From Rhizobium sp. PP-CC-3A-592 (GTDB taxonomy: Bacteria; Pseudomonadota; Alphaproteobacteria; Rhizobiales; Rhizobiaceae): a DNA stretch of 51,322 nt. The notes beneath the pieces were generated by a model. That model ran no database searches. It saw only the letters and a list, made by a program, of their open reading frames with translations, and was not told the origin of the DNA. A program made the translations under genes and the position numbers. The stretch covers positions 1 through 51,322 of the forward strand of contig NZ_QJSR01000012.1 of assembly GCF_003217095.1 (NCBI RefSeq), in the 5' to 3' direction. This document shows positions 1-8,748 of the stretch, one piece after another. The stretch's first letter is position 1, and each line of letters starts with the position of its first letter.

Positions 1-748
1 GCGCCAAGCCCAATTGGGCAAGCAGTTCCGGCACTCGATAGATATTCCTAAGGGCGTCAACCAGCTGTGTCTTCTCCCGATTACTCAGGATCTGCTGATC
101 GACGCCCAGGCCTTTTTTTAGCAGTTCATTGGCCTTCTTTAGGAGATCATGCTCGAGTTGCAACTGGCGGACATCACGCTGGAGGGCTTCGAGCTGTCGC
201 TCGAGTTCTTCACGTTCTGGCGCTTTAGCGTTGGTTTTGCGGCGTTTCATGGATGAAGAAGCCTCATGACCGAGAAGCTGGTCTCTCCAATTATGCAATG
301 TCGGCCTTGAGACGCCCAGCCGGTCAGCCACCTGTTGAGCGCTTTCATCTCCACTACAGAGACCTATGACCCCTGCTTGCCGGATCTCATCGGAATAGCC
401 ACGGCGCCAAGATCGACCGACCACGGATGAGCGCGCCTCCGGAAAGGCCTCCCGGACCCATCCGGTTAGAGTTCCGCGACCAGGGTAGCCAAGCGCCCTC
501 ATCGTCGAAGAGATGCAACGATCGTGAGTGCGGTAATGCTCAAGGGCAGCCTGCTTTTGGGCCTCGGAACATTTTGGTGCTCGAGCTACCGACTGAACAC
601 GCAAGTCGCGGTTCTCGACGTACTCGCGGTACCAACCCCTCAGGGCATTCTTTGTGGGATAACCCAACTGCCGAATGGTTGCCTTGAGCCTCTTGCCAAG
701 CCGGATGTAGAGCTCAACGGCTCGAAGTCTGTCTGCATAGGAATACAT
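1..748 (-). CDS. IS3-family transposase, N-terminal part, cut by window edge
   Basis: A single open frame runs from an ATG at 748 to the window edge (249 codons seen). AGGAGG lies 5-6 bases upstream of the ATG (around 752-757), which fixes the start. The N-terminus has two helix-turn-helix-like repeats ([21 protein letters not shown], then [18 protein letters not shown]), followed by a third ([17 protein letters not shown]). After these comes a leucine-rich coiled coil ([19 protein letters not shown]) and the segment [20 protein letters not shown]. This is the typical order of the DNA-binding half of IS3-family transposases that carry OrfA and the start of OrfB in one frame. The DDE catalytic core would lie outside the window. 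The element sits 5' of the azoreductase fragment and probably ends near 780-800, but its inverted repeat could not be confirmed because the other end is not visible. Confidence 0.8.
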   Translation of the reverse strand, partial: MYSYADRLRAVELYIRLGKRLKATIRQLGYPTKNALRGWYREYVENRDLRVQSVARAPKCSEAQKQAALEHYRTHDRCISSTMRALGYPGRGTLTGWVREAFPEARSSVVGRSWRRGYSDEIRQAGVIGLCSGDESAQQVADRLGVSRPTLHNWRDQLLGHEASSSMKRRKTNAKAPEREELERQLEALQRDVRQLQLEHDLLKKANELLKKGLGVDQQILSNREKTQLVDALRNIYRVPELLAQLGLA

Positions 749-799
749 GAACTACCTCCTGCTGGTGGTCCAAGTTTTCGTCCGCACCCCCGCCGGGTC

Positions 800-926
800 A
801 GCTCTCAGTGGAGATCAACAGGCCTGGTTCATGGCAAGGCTTGCACGATCCTGATGGCGTCCGGCGGGAGCTATACGGAGGACTCTCCCAGCCGCGATCG
901 TGATATTGCAACCAGCTACCTCAAGC
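800..926 (+). pseudogene. Azoreductase-like gene, middle fragment, left of IS66
   Basis: The frame reads [20 protein letters not shown]...TSYLK up to the IS66 insertion. It resembles the part of FMN-dependent NADH-azoreductase / quinone oxidoreductase (AzoR family) with the G-K-K-x-x-x-I-x-x-x-G-G segment before the last helix. Deleting IS66 and one copy of its target duplication joins this frame exactly to the fragment at 3422-3571 (TSYLK then LILKVIGIEDV). The N-terminal half of the gene is missing on the left, where the IS3-family element lies. The left edge given here is approximate. The family call comes from this short stretch and the C-terminal fragment only. Confidence 0.6.
919..926. 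repeat. Target site duplication, left copy, of IS66 element
   Basis: CCTCAAGC occurs immediately outside the left inverted repeat and again immediately outside the right one at 3421-3428. Eight base pairs is the usual target duplication length of the IS66 family, so the insertion looks simple and undisturbed. Confidence 0.9.
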
Positions 927-939
927 GTAAGCGGTGTTC

Positions 940-2472
940 TCAGGCCACGGCTTTGAGTTCGGGATTTGCGGCGTATGCCGAAGGCAGCAGATCGTCGATC
1001 TGGCTGTTTGGATGCCCGTTGACGATCCGGGTGAGGACGTCTGAGATATAGGCCATCGGCTCGACATTGTTGAGCTTGGCAGTCTCGATCAGCGAGGCGA
1101 TGGTCGCCCAGTGTTCGGCCCCGGCGTCGGAGCCTGCGAAGAGCGCATTCTTGCGATTGAGGGCAATTGGCCTGATGGATCGCTCGACGGTGTTGGAGTC
1201 GATCTCGATCCGCCCGTCGTCGATGAAGCGGGTCAAGCCGTCCCAGCGTGACAGGGCATAGCGGATTGCTTCGGCGAGCTTTGTCTTCTGGCTTATGTGG
1301 CCGAGTTGTTCACGCAACCAGGGAGCGAGGCTGTCGATGATGGGGCAGCTCTTTTGTTGGCGCGTGGCGCTACGCTCCTCGTGGGTCCGGCCACGTATCT
1401 CGTCTTCGATCCTGTAAAGTTCGCCGATGCGTCGGAGCGCCTCGCTGGCGATGGGTGCCGGGCCGGCAGCAGCCAGCTCATAGAAGCGGCGTCGAACATG
1501 GGACCAGCAGAATGCCAGCGACACGGTATTCTTTGCCGCGAGCGGGCGATATCCACTGTAGCCGTCGACCTGCAGGATGCCGACGAAGCCGTCGAGATGG
1601 GCCATCGGCCGTTCGCCTTTGCGATCCGGCGCGTAGACATAGGCGACGCCGGGTGGGTCATCGCCCTGCCACGGCCGGTCATCTCGTGCATAGGCCCAAA
1701 GCTGTCCGGTCTTGGTCTTGCCGCGCCCCGGATCGAGCACGGGTGCTGTCGTCTCGTCGGCGAAGAGCTTGGACGACGACTTCAAATGATCAAGCAACCG
1801 CTGATGAACGGGGCGAAGATGCCAGGCGGCACGACCGACCCAATCGGCGAGCGTCGAACGGTCGAGGTCGATGCCCTGACGCTTGTAGATTTGCGCCTGG
1901 CGATAAAGTGGCAAGTGGTCAGCATATTTGGAGACCAGCACCTGGGCGACGGTAGCCTCGGTCGGAATGCCACCTTCGATCAATCTTGCCGGGGCCGGAG
2001 CTTGGACAACGACCTCCTCGCAGGCCCGGCAGGCATACTTTGGGCGGCGCACCACCAGCACGCGGAACTGGGCGGGCACAATGTCGAGCTTCTCGCTGAC
2101 ATCCTCGCCGATCCGGTCCAGGTCATTGTGGCAGCACGGGCAGGCATGGTCATCGATATCGACCACGACCTCGATGCGCGGCAGGTGTGCTGGCAGCGAA
2201 CCCCGGTTCGTGCGCCGTTTAGCGACTTGCGACTGGTGAAGAGCATTCGACGCCTGCTCCTTCTCTTCCAGCCCGGCGGCCTCGACCTGCTCGGCCTCTT
2301 CAAGCCCCAGCAGAAGCTGGTCTTCGGGAAGGGTCTCGGCACGGCGGCCGAAGCGGTGGCGCTGCAATTCCTTGATGATCTGACGCAGGCGGGCATTCTC
2401 CGCCTCACGCGAAAGCACCATGGCTTTCAGCGCGTTCAGGTCATCCGGAAGCTCGTCTGCCGTCATCGTCAT
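940..2472 (-). CDS. tnpC: IS66 transposase TnpC
   Basis: The 510-aa product has the normal length for the IS66 DDE transposase. An N-terminal leucine-rich segment (about residues 12-42) precedes a zinc-finger-like region with paired cysteines (CPCC near 110 and CRAC near 145). The catalytic core shows the three expected acidic positions: an Asp in FADETTAPV, an Asp in [10 protein letters not shown] and a Glu in [11 protein letters not shown]. The C-terminus ([13 protein letters not shown]) is the usual IS66 tail. The gene follows tnpB after about 70 bp. The frame looks intact. Confidence 0.95.
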   Translation of the reverse strand: MTMTADELPDDLNALKAMVLSREAENARLRQIIKELQRHRFGRRAETLPEDQLLLGLEEAEQVEAAGLEEKEQASNALHQSQVAKRRTNRGSLPAHLPRIEVVVDIDDHACPCCHNDLDRIGEDVSEKLDIVPAQFRVLVVRRPKYACRACEEVVVQAPAPARLIEGGIPTEATVAQVLVSKYADHLPLYRQAQIYKRQGIDLDRSTLADWVGRAAWHLRPVHQRLLDHLKSSSKLFADETTAPVLDPGRGKTKTGQLWAYARDDRPWQGDDPPGVAYVYAPDRKGERPMAHLDGFVGILQVDGYSGYRPLAAKNTVSLAFCWSHVRRRFYELAAAGPAPIASEALRRIGELYRIEDEIRGRTHEERSATRQQKSCPIIDSLAPWLREQLGHISQKTKLAEAIRYALSRWDGLTRFIDDGRIEIDSNTVERSIRPIALNRKNALFAGSDAGAEHWATIASLIETAKLNNVEPMAYISDVLTRIVNGHPNSQIDDLLPSAYAANPELKAVA

Positions 2473-2543
2473 AGGTTGAGAACAGCATATTTTGCCGCTC
2501 GGAACGAGAGGTTGAATGCGGCTGATTCAATTGGTCGCGGCCG

Positions 2544-2900
2544 TCATCCGGCCTTAACAGGCGTGCGCGTTTGGCTCGGCGCTGCCACGCGTTTCCAGTC
2601 CAATCCTTCGAACAGAGCCGAGAACTGGGCGGATGTCAGATGCATCGCGCCGTCCTGCATTCGAGGCCAATGGAACTCGCCATCCTCAAGTCGTTTGGCG
2701 ACCAGACACACGCCGCTGCCATCCCAGAAGATCAGTTTGATCCGGTCCGTGCGCTTGGCCCGGAATACGTAGATCATGCCGGAAAACGGGTCAGCACCCA
2801 TCTCAGCCTTCACCAGTGCCGCCAATCCTTCCGCGCCTTTGCGGAAGTCTCCAGGCTTGGTGGCGATCATTACCTTCACCGCACCGGACGGCCCAATCAC
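2544..2900 (-). CDS. tnpB: IS66 accessory protein TnpB
   Basis: The 118-aa protein carries the hallmark TnpB segments: KPGDFRKGAEGLAALV near the N-terminus, GMIYVFRAKRTDRIKLIFWDGSG in the middle, and FHWPR further on. It starts with GTG at 2900, and this GTG overlaps the TGA of tnpA (GTGA), which suggests translational coupling. TnpB is known to be needed for IS66 transposition, but its biochemical role is not established. Confidence 0.93.
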   Translation of the reverse strand: MIGPSGAVKVMIATKPGDFRKGAEGLAALVKAEMGADPFSGMIYVFRAKRTDRIKLIFWDGSGVCLVAKRLEDGEFHWPRMQDGAMHLTSAQFSALFEGLDWKRVAAPSQTRTPVKAG

Positions 2901-3343
2901 GATTGAGCCTTCAACGCCTGGATGACGGCAGCAATGGTTGTGGCATCGGTGCCCGAGGCAATGCGCAGCGTGGCTCCATCAATCTTTAATTCAATAGCCG
3001 ACTCCGGAAAAGTTCTTCTTGGCAAACGTGCCTGCCGCGCCTTCTTCGGCTCCGACGTCTCGGGTGTCACGATGACCGCTGGTGCAAACATCGGCTCCTC
3101 CGCCGGCACAGAAAGAACCCCAGCTGGCTTTCGGGCGAGCCGTCGCCATGTGAACAATTGCTGAGGCATCAACCCATGCCGCCGCGCCACAGAGCACACC
3201 GTCACGCCCGGTTCGCAGCTCTCCGCAATGATCTGCGCCTTCTGATCGTCGGTCCATTCCCGACGACGGCCATTGCCAGTGAACACCTCGAACCGGCGTA
3301 CCGGCTCATCCTTGGATTTAAGCGTAAGCTCTGAAATCGACAT
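2897..3343 (-). CDS. tnpA: IS66 accessory protein TnpA
   Basis: The protein is 148 aa if it starts at the ATG at 3343 (MSISELTLKSKDE). An alternative in-frame ATG lies at 3373 and a TTG at 3379. The N-terminal half has the helix-turn-helix region of IS66 TnpA (REWTDDQKAQIIAE then SVARRHGLMPQQLFTWRR), and the C-terminus is the usual basic region ending in a short hydrophobic segment. It is the first gene of the element and its stop overlaps the tnpB start. The start codon is the only uncertain point. Confidence 0.9.
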   Translation of the reverse strand: MSISELTLKSKDEPVRRFEVFTGNGRRREWTDDQKAQIIAESCEPGVTVCSVARRHGLMPQQLFTWRRLARKPAGVLSVPAEEPMFAPAVIVTPETSEPKKARQARLPRRTFPESAIELKIDGATLRIASGTDATTIAAVIQALKAQS

Positions 3344-3420
3344 ATGTCCAAGCCCTCTTTCGAGGCTGAACATCGTCAATCAAACGCCGATCCGGAAGGT
3401 GGGGTCAGGACAGCGCTTAC

Positions 3421-3428
3421 CCTCAAGC
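3421..3428. repeat. Target site duplication, right copy, of IS66 element
   Basis: CCTCAAGC directly follows the right inverted repeat of the IS66 element and matches the copy at 919-926. Confidence 0.9.
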
Positions 3429-3571
3429 TGATCCTCAAGGTAATCGGCATTGAGGACGTGACCGTCGTGGCGGGCGGAAACGCGAAGTCGGTCGATATGG
3501 GACAAACGACGAGAGATGAATTCCTGCAAAGGTTTGCCCCGCAGGTAGAAAAGGCAGCAGCAGCCAATTAA
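3422..3571 (+). pseudogene. Azoreductase-like gene, C-terminal fragment, right of IS66
   Basis: The frame continues the left fragment after removal of IS66: LKLILKVIGIEDVTVVAGG, then VDMGQTTRDEFLQRF, ending at TAA. A C-terminal Y-L-x-x-x-L-x-x-I-G-I-x-D-V segment followed by a short helix is typical of AzoR-type FMN-dependent NADH:quinone or azo reductases, which protect against quinones and azo compounds. The gene has lost its N-terminal part and is split by IS66, so it cannot give a working enzyme. An ATG upstream at 3344 lies inside the IS end and is not a credible start. Confidence 0.65.
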
Positions 3572-3624
3572 CTTGGTCGGCTGCGCATGCGTCGAAATTG
3601 CATGACATGGAAGCGATGGCCTAA

Positions 3625-3756
3625 AGCAGACAGATCATCGCCACGCGTGGTCACGGTGACATGCTAGATGGACTGGGCAAATCGATGGTGGAGATGATCC
3701 GTTGGATAGGCATGACGCCAGTTCAAGTTGGCACGCAGGTTACGATGCCAGGTTAA
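3625..3756 (+). pseudogene. Unidentified C-terminal gene remnant
   Basis: A 43-codon open stretch after a stop codon reads like the end of a real protein (GHGDMLDGLGKSMVEMIRWI, then GMTPVQVGTQVTMPG and stop). It has no start codon and no family could be named. It lies between the azoreductase fragment and the end of the sulfur operon. The rest of 3572-3804 holds nothing recognisable. Confidence 0.25.
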
Positions 3757-3804
3757 TTTCAAATGCAAAGGAGACGAAGCCGCTCAGCAACCGTTCGTAT
3801 CGCC

Positions 3805-4845
3805 TCATCCCTGGATCGTTTCAAGGCGGATGAGCGCCTGCTGGAAGACATCGGCATCCGCCCAGGTTTCAGCCTTAAAACTTCTCTTTAGAAAATCATG
3901 ACGGCGGAGGAAATCGATCTGGATGTCGAGCAGCCTCAACCGTTCAGGCGAAAGGTCCGGTGCGAGCCTATTCTGGAAATCGTGCCCGTAGGCACTTTCG
4001 ATATCCTCCATGGTACCGGCCCGTGTTTCGTTTCGGACGATGGACCGCACGTCGTCCGGATTAACGCTTGCCCATTCCGCGGCCTTCAACGTCAGCGCGA
4101 GGAAGTCGATCACCCATTCCGGGCGGCTCTGGAGCAAGGCTTCGTGCACAGTGATCGGCCGCGGCGTACCATTGTTGACGCGCCCTTCCGGAACTGTCTG
4201 ATGATCGAGGTCGATCAGCAGGCAGAGGCCCGCATTGCGAGCTGCCGCAATAGCGGCGGCACCTTTGACATAGGCGGCATCCGCCTCTCCTTCTACGAGA
4301 AGGCTGAGCGCTGGCCATTGGGCGATACCCTTCAGATCACGCAGTCTTCCCGGAGGGATCGTCTTGCCGGTCGCGGCCTCCACGACGGTGACGTCCTGGA
4401 AATCAAGTCCGCCAATGCGCAACGCAGCTTCAAAGCCGGCTAGCGCCATGGCTCGAGAATGGCTGGCATGCCTTTCCTTAGCCCACCCGGGAATGACGAT
4501 CCGTCGATCCTTCAGCCCGGCGGGATGCTCCGTATCAATATCGGCCCGCACGACGATCGCCTGGCGCTCGTCAATCCAGGTCAGGCCAATCAACCGCGTC
4601 GGCTGCCCGTCGGATTTTGCAACGATGGCGGGAACGCTGCCGCCCTCGCGAAACAACCCCGGCAAGGCATGATCGTAGTGATGTCGCGCGATTTCGAGGG
4701 GAGCATCCTGGAGGATCCCGAGCTCCATGTCGTCTTCGGCAAATCGTTTGGCAAGCCATCCCCGTTGATGGGCAAGGCCGGTTGCGGTCGGCACGTTACA
4801 GCGGGTGTACCAAAGTTTGTCAATTTTCGACTGATCCTGCGTCAC
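3805..4845 (-). CDS. DszB-like sulfinate desulfinase / SsuA-fold protein
   Basis: The 346-aa protein has the periplasmic-binding-protein-like fold sequence of DszB (2'-hydroxybiphenyl-2-sulfinate desulfinase) but no signal peptide, so it should be a cytoplasmic enzyme rather than a transporter component. Similarity to DszB is visible at both ends: YTRCNVPTATGL near residue 13 matches the segment with the DszB nucleophile Cys27, here Cys16. HHYDH...FREGG (about 55-69) resembles the region with DszB His60 and Arg70, here probably His55/56 and Arg66. GHDFQNRLAPDLSPERL near the C-terminus matches the DszB tail. Its ATG overlaps the stop of the permease gene (ATGA), so it is the last gene of the operon and probably translationally coupled. 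The likely reaction is release of sulfite from an organic sulfinate; the substrate is unknown. A catalytically inactive solute-binding relative remains possible. Confidence 0.7.
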   Translation of the reverse strand: MTQDQSKIDKLWYTRCNVPTATGLAHQRGWLAKRFAEDDMELGILQDAPLEIARHHYDHALPGLFREGGSVPAIVAKSDGQPTRLIGLTWIDERQAIVVRADIDTEHPAGLKDRRIVIPGWAKERHASHSRAMALAGFEAALRIGGLDFQDVTVVEAATGKTIPPGRLRDLKGIAQWPALSLLVEGEADAAYVKGAAAIAAARNAGLCLLIDLDHQTVPEGRVNNGTPRPITVHEALLQSRPEWVIDFLALTLKAAEWASVNPDDVRSIVRNETRAGTMEDIESAYGHDFQNRLAPDLSPERLRLLDIQIDFLRRHDFLKRSFKAETWADADVFQQALIRLETIQG

Positions 4846-5702
4846 AGTGAGCCCTTTCGGTCATGCGAGACATGCCAATGCAACAGATGGCGCTCGATCG
4901 TCAGAAAGCCGAAGTTGAGGGCGTAGCCGATCACTGCGACAGTGGCCGCACCGGCGTACATTCGCGAAATGTCAAGCGTCTGCTGAGCCGTGAGAATGTA
5001 GAAACCGACGCCGGCATTCCCAGCGATCATGCCCGACGCGATCGCGATCACCAGCGAACTTGCCAGAGCTAGGCGAAGACCGACCATGATCTGCGGCAGT
5101 GCGGCCGGAAGGACGATTTCCACCAAAGTCTGCCACCAGGTTAGTCGAAAGGAGGCAGCGGTGTCCTTCAGCGCCTGCGGAACGGCGCGTGCACCGGCAA
5201 ACGATGCGATCAGGATCGGCTCGGTCGCCGAGATGACGATCGCCAATACATTCATCTCGCGCCCAAGGCCGACATAAAGGATGATGACTGGAATGAACAC
5301 GATTGTCGGAATCGGGCGGATCAGCTCCACGATAGGCTCGAAAATGGCGTAGATAAACCGCACGCGCGCCATCAGCACGCCGATCGTGATGCCGATGAAG
5401 GCCGCGATCACGTAGCCATATGCCATTGAGATCATCGTATTCGCGAGCTGGTCAGGCAGGTCACCCGTGGTCATCTCGGCATGCCAGACGCCTGCTATCC
5501 GGGTCGGAGCTGGCAAGCCGGGCGACGGAGCGAAACGGGCAACGATCTCCCACAGACACAGAAGCGCGGCAATCAGACAGAAGCCTATCGCGCGCTGATG
5601 ATAGAACGGGGTTCGCCGGGTCTTGTGGGCGACCGGCGTGCCGGTCACCGGCGCGATGGTCGGCGGAGCTTCATGAAACTTGACGGGCACGGCGCTGGTC
5701 AC
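4842..5702 (-). CDS. ABC transporter permease, SsuC/TauC type
   Basis: The 286-aa inner-membrane protein has about six predicted membrane segments and the binding-protein-dependent permease signature with its EAA-type loop (SFRLTWWQTLVEIVLPAALP, about residues 175-195). The start is taken as the GTG at 5702, whose bases overlap the TGA of the ATPase gene (GTGA); a longer upstream frame lies inside the ATPase gene and is a shadow. It pairs with the ATPase at 5699-6520 and the binding protein at 6528-7562 as an importer of the nitrate/sulfonate/taurine class. In this operon the cargo is most likely an organosulfur compound, by inference from the enzymes next to it. Confidence 0.85.
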   Translation of the reverse strand: MTSAVPVKFHEAPPTIAPVTGTPVAHKTRRTPFYHQRAIGFCLIAALLCLWEIVARFAPSPGLPAPTRIAGVWHAEMTTGDLPDQLANTMISMAYGYVIAAFIGITIGVLMARVRFIYAIFEPIVELIRPIPTIVFIPVIILYVGLGREMNVLAIVISATEPILIASFAGARAVPQALKDTAASFRLTWWQTLVEIVLPAALPQIMVGLRLALASSLVIAIASGMIAGNAGVGFYILTAQQTLDISRMYAGAATVAVIGYALNFGFLTIERHLLHWHVSHDRKGSL

Positions 5703-6520
5703 GATACCACCTCTTTGCGGTCTGAGGAATGCACGTCCGAGAGGAGTTGCCGTCGATATTCGAGGTATTGCGGCAATTCGCGCGTCTCCACCTGATCGCG
5801 AGGCCGGCCGAGGCGAATGGCATAGTCGCCCTTCACTCCGAAGCCGCCTTCGTTCATCACTGCGACCCGGTCGCTCAGATAGATCGCCTCGTCGATATCG
5901 TGGGTCACCAGGACCGCCGTGAAGCCAAGCTTGCCCCAAAGGTCGAGGATCATCTCCTGCAGCGATGCGCGGCTGAGCGCATCCACCGAGCCGAAGGCCT
6001 CGTCGAGCAGCAGGATGTCGGGCTTGGACGCGAGGGCCCTGGCGATGGCGACACGCTGCTGCATGCCCCCTGAAAGCTCGCGGGGATAGCGCTTGCGTGC
6101 CGCGGTCAAGCCGACCAGCTCGATGATCTGGTCGACCGAGCCCGGCGAATGGTTCGCATCCACGGCGTGACGTAGACCAAACCGCACATTGTCGGCGACC
6201 GTCAGCCACGGAAGCAGCGATTGTGTATAATCCTGCGCTACAAAGCGTGCCTGGCGGGGAGGATCCAGAACGATATCACCGGCGATCGTGACTACTCCGG
6301 AAGATGGCGCCAGCAGTCCGCCAATGAGCCGGAGCAGGGTCGACTTTCCCGACCCCGAGCGCCCAACGATCGTCAGGAACTCGCCACGCTGGATCGAGAG
6401 GTCAACCTTGCGGAGCGCTTCGACACTGCCGCGCTTGCCTTCGTAGACGACACCGGCAGCCATCACGTTAATGTAAGGCGGGGAGGTCCGGTCTCGCCTC
6501 TGAAGCACCGTTACAGTCAT
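5699..6520 (-). CDS. ABC transporter ATPase, SsuB/TauB type
   Basis: The 273-aa protein has all the nucleotide-binding motifs: Walker A GRSGSGKST (about 53-61), a Q-loop (FVAQDY), the signature LSGGMQQR, Walker B ILLLDEAF and the switch histidine in VLVTHDIDEA. It is the energy-coupling subunit of the importer formed with the neighbouring permease and binding protein. The gene starts 7 bp after the binding-protein stop and its own stop overlaps the permease start, so the three are one transcript. The extra 20 N-terminal residues before the ABC domain are not unusual. Confidence 0.9.
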   Translation of the reverse strand: MTVTVLQRRDRTSPPYINVMAAGVVYEGKRGSVEALRKVDLSIQRGEFLTIVGRSGSGKSTLLRLIGGLLAPSSGVVTIAGDIVLDPPRQARFVAQDYTQSLLPWLTVADNVRFGLRHAVDANHSPGSVDQIIELVGLTAARKRYPRELSGGMQQRVAIARALASKPDILLLDEAFGSVDALSRASLQEMILDLWGKLGFTAVLVTHDIDEAIYLSDRVAVMNEGGFGVKGDYAIRLGRPRDQVETRELPQYLEYRRQLLSDVHSSDRKEVVS

Positions 6521-6527
6521 GCTTGCC

Positions 6528-7562
6528 TCAAATGGTGGCTGCCAGCGCAGTGCTGTGGAGCAGCGGCTTCAGGTCGATGACGTTCTTGATGGTCTTGTGG
6601 GCCGCTGCGATCTTCAGCCATTCGGACGTCGCCTCCAGGTCGATCGCACCGGAATGCGAAGCGTTGGCATCGTCCATCCGCTTGATCACGCCCGGGTTTT
6701 CTTTCTCGATGGCGAAGAGGTCGACCTTGTCGTATTTCAGGGAGATCGCAGCCTTCTGTTCAGCACTGTAGCCATTGTAGCGCGAAGCGCCTTCACGGGC
6801 TGCGCGCACGAAGCGTTCGGCGCGCCCGGGCTCTTCCTTCAGCCAGGTCGATGTCGAAAAAAAACCGGCCGTCGTTGTTTTTTCCGGCACCTGCTGCCAA
6901 GGGCGGCCTTCCAGTATGATCACCCCGTACTGCTTCTCCCATTGCGCAACATTGGGGTCGGAGGCAATGGAGGCGTGGATCTGACCACCGGCCAGGGCCG
7001 CACCGACCGTATCGCGCTGATTGATGACGACAAACTCGACGTCCTCGGGCTTGATTCGGAAATGTTCGAGATACAGCGTGACGCGCAGCTTTGACTGGGC
7101 ATGCGCTGCGGTGCCGATCTTCTTTCCGCGAAGATCCGCAGGCACTTTCACGCCGCTTTCCTTGGAAGCAATGATGAAATCGGAATTGCCGCGACCATTG
7201 GCCGACTGCAGGAACGTCAGGTCGAAGCCGTTGTCGAGGGCGCCGACCCAGGCGAACAGGTCGGAATAGCCGACCTCGAGCGAACCGCCCACCGTGGCGG
7301 CAAGAATGTTAGGCCCACCGGCAAGCGTGACCAGTTCGATCTCAATGTTTTCCTTCTGGAAGAGTCCCTCCTCAATCGCGGTCTTGATGCCGGGAACGCT
7401 GCCGGCGGGTGCGCCCAGCCTGATGACGGTCCGGTCGCTTGCCAAAACGGCAGGCGCCGACAGGATACCAGCGTATGTGCCAAACCCCGCGGCAAGGCCA
7501 CCCGACAACAGTTTTAACCCGGCTCTGCGCGTAATCTTGGGCGCGGAAAAATTCTTCGACAT
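6528..7562 (-). CDS. ABC substrate-binding protein, SsuA/NMT1 family
   Basis: The 344-aa protein begins with a signal region containing a twin arginine (ITRRAGLKLLSGG) followed by a hydrophobic stretch to about residue 40 (APAVLAS), so it is exported, possibly by the Tat system. The mature part follows the aliphatic sulfonate / nitrate / taurine binding-protein pattern (IRLGAPAGSVPGIKTAIEEG, GGPNILAATVGGSLEVGYSD, LRGKKIGTA). It would capture the organosulfur substrate in the periplasm and hand it to the permease. It lies 13 bp downstream of the monooxygenase gene. Confidence 0.88.
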   Translation of the reverse strand: MSKNFSAPKITRRAGLKLLSGGLAAGFGTYAGILSAPAVLASDRTVIRLGAPAGSVPGIKTAIEEGLFQKENIEIELVTLAGGPNILAATVGGSLEVGYSDLFAWVGALDNGFDLTFLQSANGRGNSDFIIASKESGVKVPADLRGKKIGTAAHAQSKLRVTLYLEHFRIKPEDVEFVVINQRDTVGAALAGGQIHASIASDPNVAQWEKQYGVIILEGRPWQQVPEKTTTAGFFSTSTWLKEEPGRAERFVRAAREGASRYNGYSAEQKAAISLKYDKVDLFAIEKENPGVIKRMDDANASHSGAIDLEATSEWLKIAAAHKTIKNVIDLKPLLHSTALAATI

Positions 7563-7575
7563 TCTAAGGGTTCCT

Positions 7576-8727
7576 TCAGCCGGCGGCGGCGAGAGTGTTG
7601 GACTTGGGCGCCTGGACTTCCTTTGGCCACGCGTAGGGCTGCAACGGCTTCTGGGTCTGCTTCCACGCGTCGTTGAGAGGCAATAGCGGCATCACCTGAT
7701 CGGCAAACCGGTGCGCTTCCTCGAGCAGCGGATTACCCGAGACGATGAAGGATTCCACGCCGATGCGGTTGTATTCGAGCATGCGATCGGCCACCGACCT
7801 GGGGCTGCCGACCAGGGCGATGCCCGGCCCGTTACGCAACAGACCGAACCCCGACCAAACGTTCGGATAGACTTCGAGATCGCGGGCATTGCCCGGGCGC
7901 TTGCCGCCATGCAGGGCGCTCTGCCGGACCTGACCCACCGCGTCCTGCTTGGCGTTGTTGGCCTGCACTTTGGAAATGGTTTCGTCCGAGGCGCTGTCGA
8001 GCATTTCCTGTGCCGCCGCCCAGGCCTCGTCGTCCGTATCGCGCACGATCAGGTTCAGGCGGATGCCGAAGCCGAGTTTGCGTCCATAGGCCGCCGCACG
8101 TTGGCTGACTTCTTTGATCGATACCGCGGTCTCTGGCGGCGGCTCTCCCCAGGTCAGATATTTGTCGCAGTGCTTCGCCGCGATATCGAGCGCGATCGGC
8201 GACGACCCGCCGAACCAGAGCGGTGGGTGGGGGCGCTGCACCGAGGGGAACTCGGCTTTCGCCCCTTCGACACGAAGGAATTCGCCGTTAAAGTTGACTG
8301 TCTCGCCTTGCATCATCCGGCGATAGATCGTCAGGAACTCGTCGCAGCGGCGATAGCGCTCGTCATGGTCGAGATGAATACCGGCGGCGGCAAAGCTGGT
8401 GTGACCGTTGACGATGTTGAGAAGCAGCCGGCCTCCGGTGTTCTGGTCCAGCGTCGTGCTCAGCTTGACGAGTTGGCTGGGCGTGAAGATCGATGGATGC
8501 ACCGCCAGCAGGAAGCGCATGTTGCGCGCAGTATCGGAGAGCGATGCCGCAGTGATGAACGGATCAAGTCCGCCGTTTGGCTGCGTGGCAAACAATGCGC
8601 CGGAATATCCCCGCGCGTCGACTGTCGCTGCGAGCGCCTTGAGATAGTCTATGCTGACGGGGCGGCTCCAATCCGGATCCCACGGAAAGCGGCCGTCGCG
8701 GCCAATGATATACCAAAGAACATCCAT
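7576..8727 (-). CDS. FMNH2-dependent alkanesulfonate monooxygenase-like (SsuD family)
   Basis: The 383-aa bacterial-luciferase-fold protein has the SsuD length and landmarks: the N-terminal IIGRDGRFPWDP segment, RNMRFLLAVHPSIFTPSQLV, GGRLLLNIVNGH, HPPLWFGGSSPIALDIAAKH and YLTWGEPPPETAVSIKEV. SsuD enzymes use reduced flavin and O2 to cleave C-S bonds of sulfonates, giving an aldehyde and sulfite. No flavin reductase gene is present in this operon, so reduced FMN must come from elsewhere. It sits between the aldolase and the binding protein in one minus-strand transcript. The exact substrate cannot be read from sequence; a sulfone or sulfonate fits the desulfinase at the end of the operon. Confidence 0.85.
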   Translation of the reverse strand: MDVLWYIIGRDGRFPWDPDWSRPVSIDYLKALAATVDARGYSGALFATQPNGGLDPFITAASLSDTARNMRFLLAVHPSIFTPSQLVKLSTTLDQNTGGRLLLNIVNGHTSFAAAGIHLDHDERYRRCDEFLTIYRRMMQGETVNFNGEFLRVEGAKAEFPSVQRPHPPLWFGGSSPIALDIAAKHCDKYLTWGEPPPETAVSIKEVSQRAAAYGRKLGFGIRLNLIVRDTDDEAWAAAQEMLDSASDETISKVQANNAKQDAVGQVRQSALHGGKRPGNARDLEVYPNVWSGFGLLRNGPGIALVGSPRSVADRMLEYNRIGVESFIVSGNPLLEEAHRFADQVMPLLPLNDAWKQTQKPLQPYAWPKEVQAPKSNTLAAAG

Positions 8728-8748
8728 GACCTGTTATAACTCCACTAG

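Larger units (their letters stand above)
927..3420 (-). mobile_element. Complete IS66-family insertion sequence (tnpA-tnpB-tnpC)
   Basis: The element is 2494 bp. It is bounded by imperfect inverted repeats starting GTAAGCGGTGTTCTCAGG at 927 (plus strand) and GTAAGCGCTGTCCTGACC at 3420 (minus strand); the GTAAGCG start is typical of IS66. It is flanked by the 8-bp direct repeat CCTCAAGC. It carries the three IS66 genes in the usual order on the minus strand, all open and full length, so it may be active. It interrupts an azoreductase-like gene. Confidence 0.95.

Noticed and set aside
1297-2772. 491-codon open frame opposite the IS66 tnpC and tnpB genes
   Set aside because: It is the antisense shadow of tnpC and tnpB and has no motifs of its own.
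3344-3571. 75-aa ORF starting inside the IS66 end
   Set aside because: The start lies in the inverted-repeat region of the element; the real content is the C-terminal part of the interrupted azoreductase-like gene.
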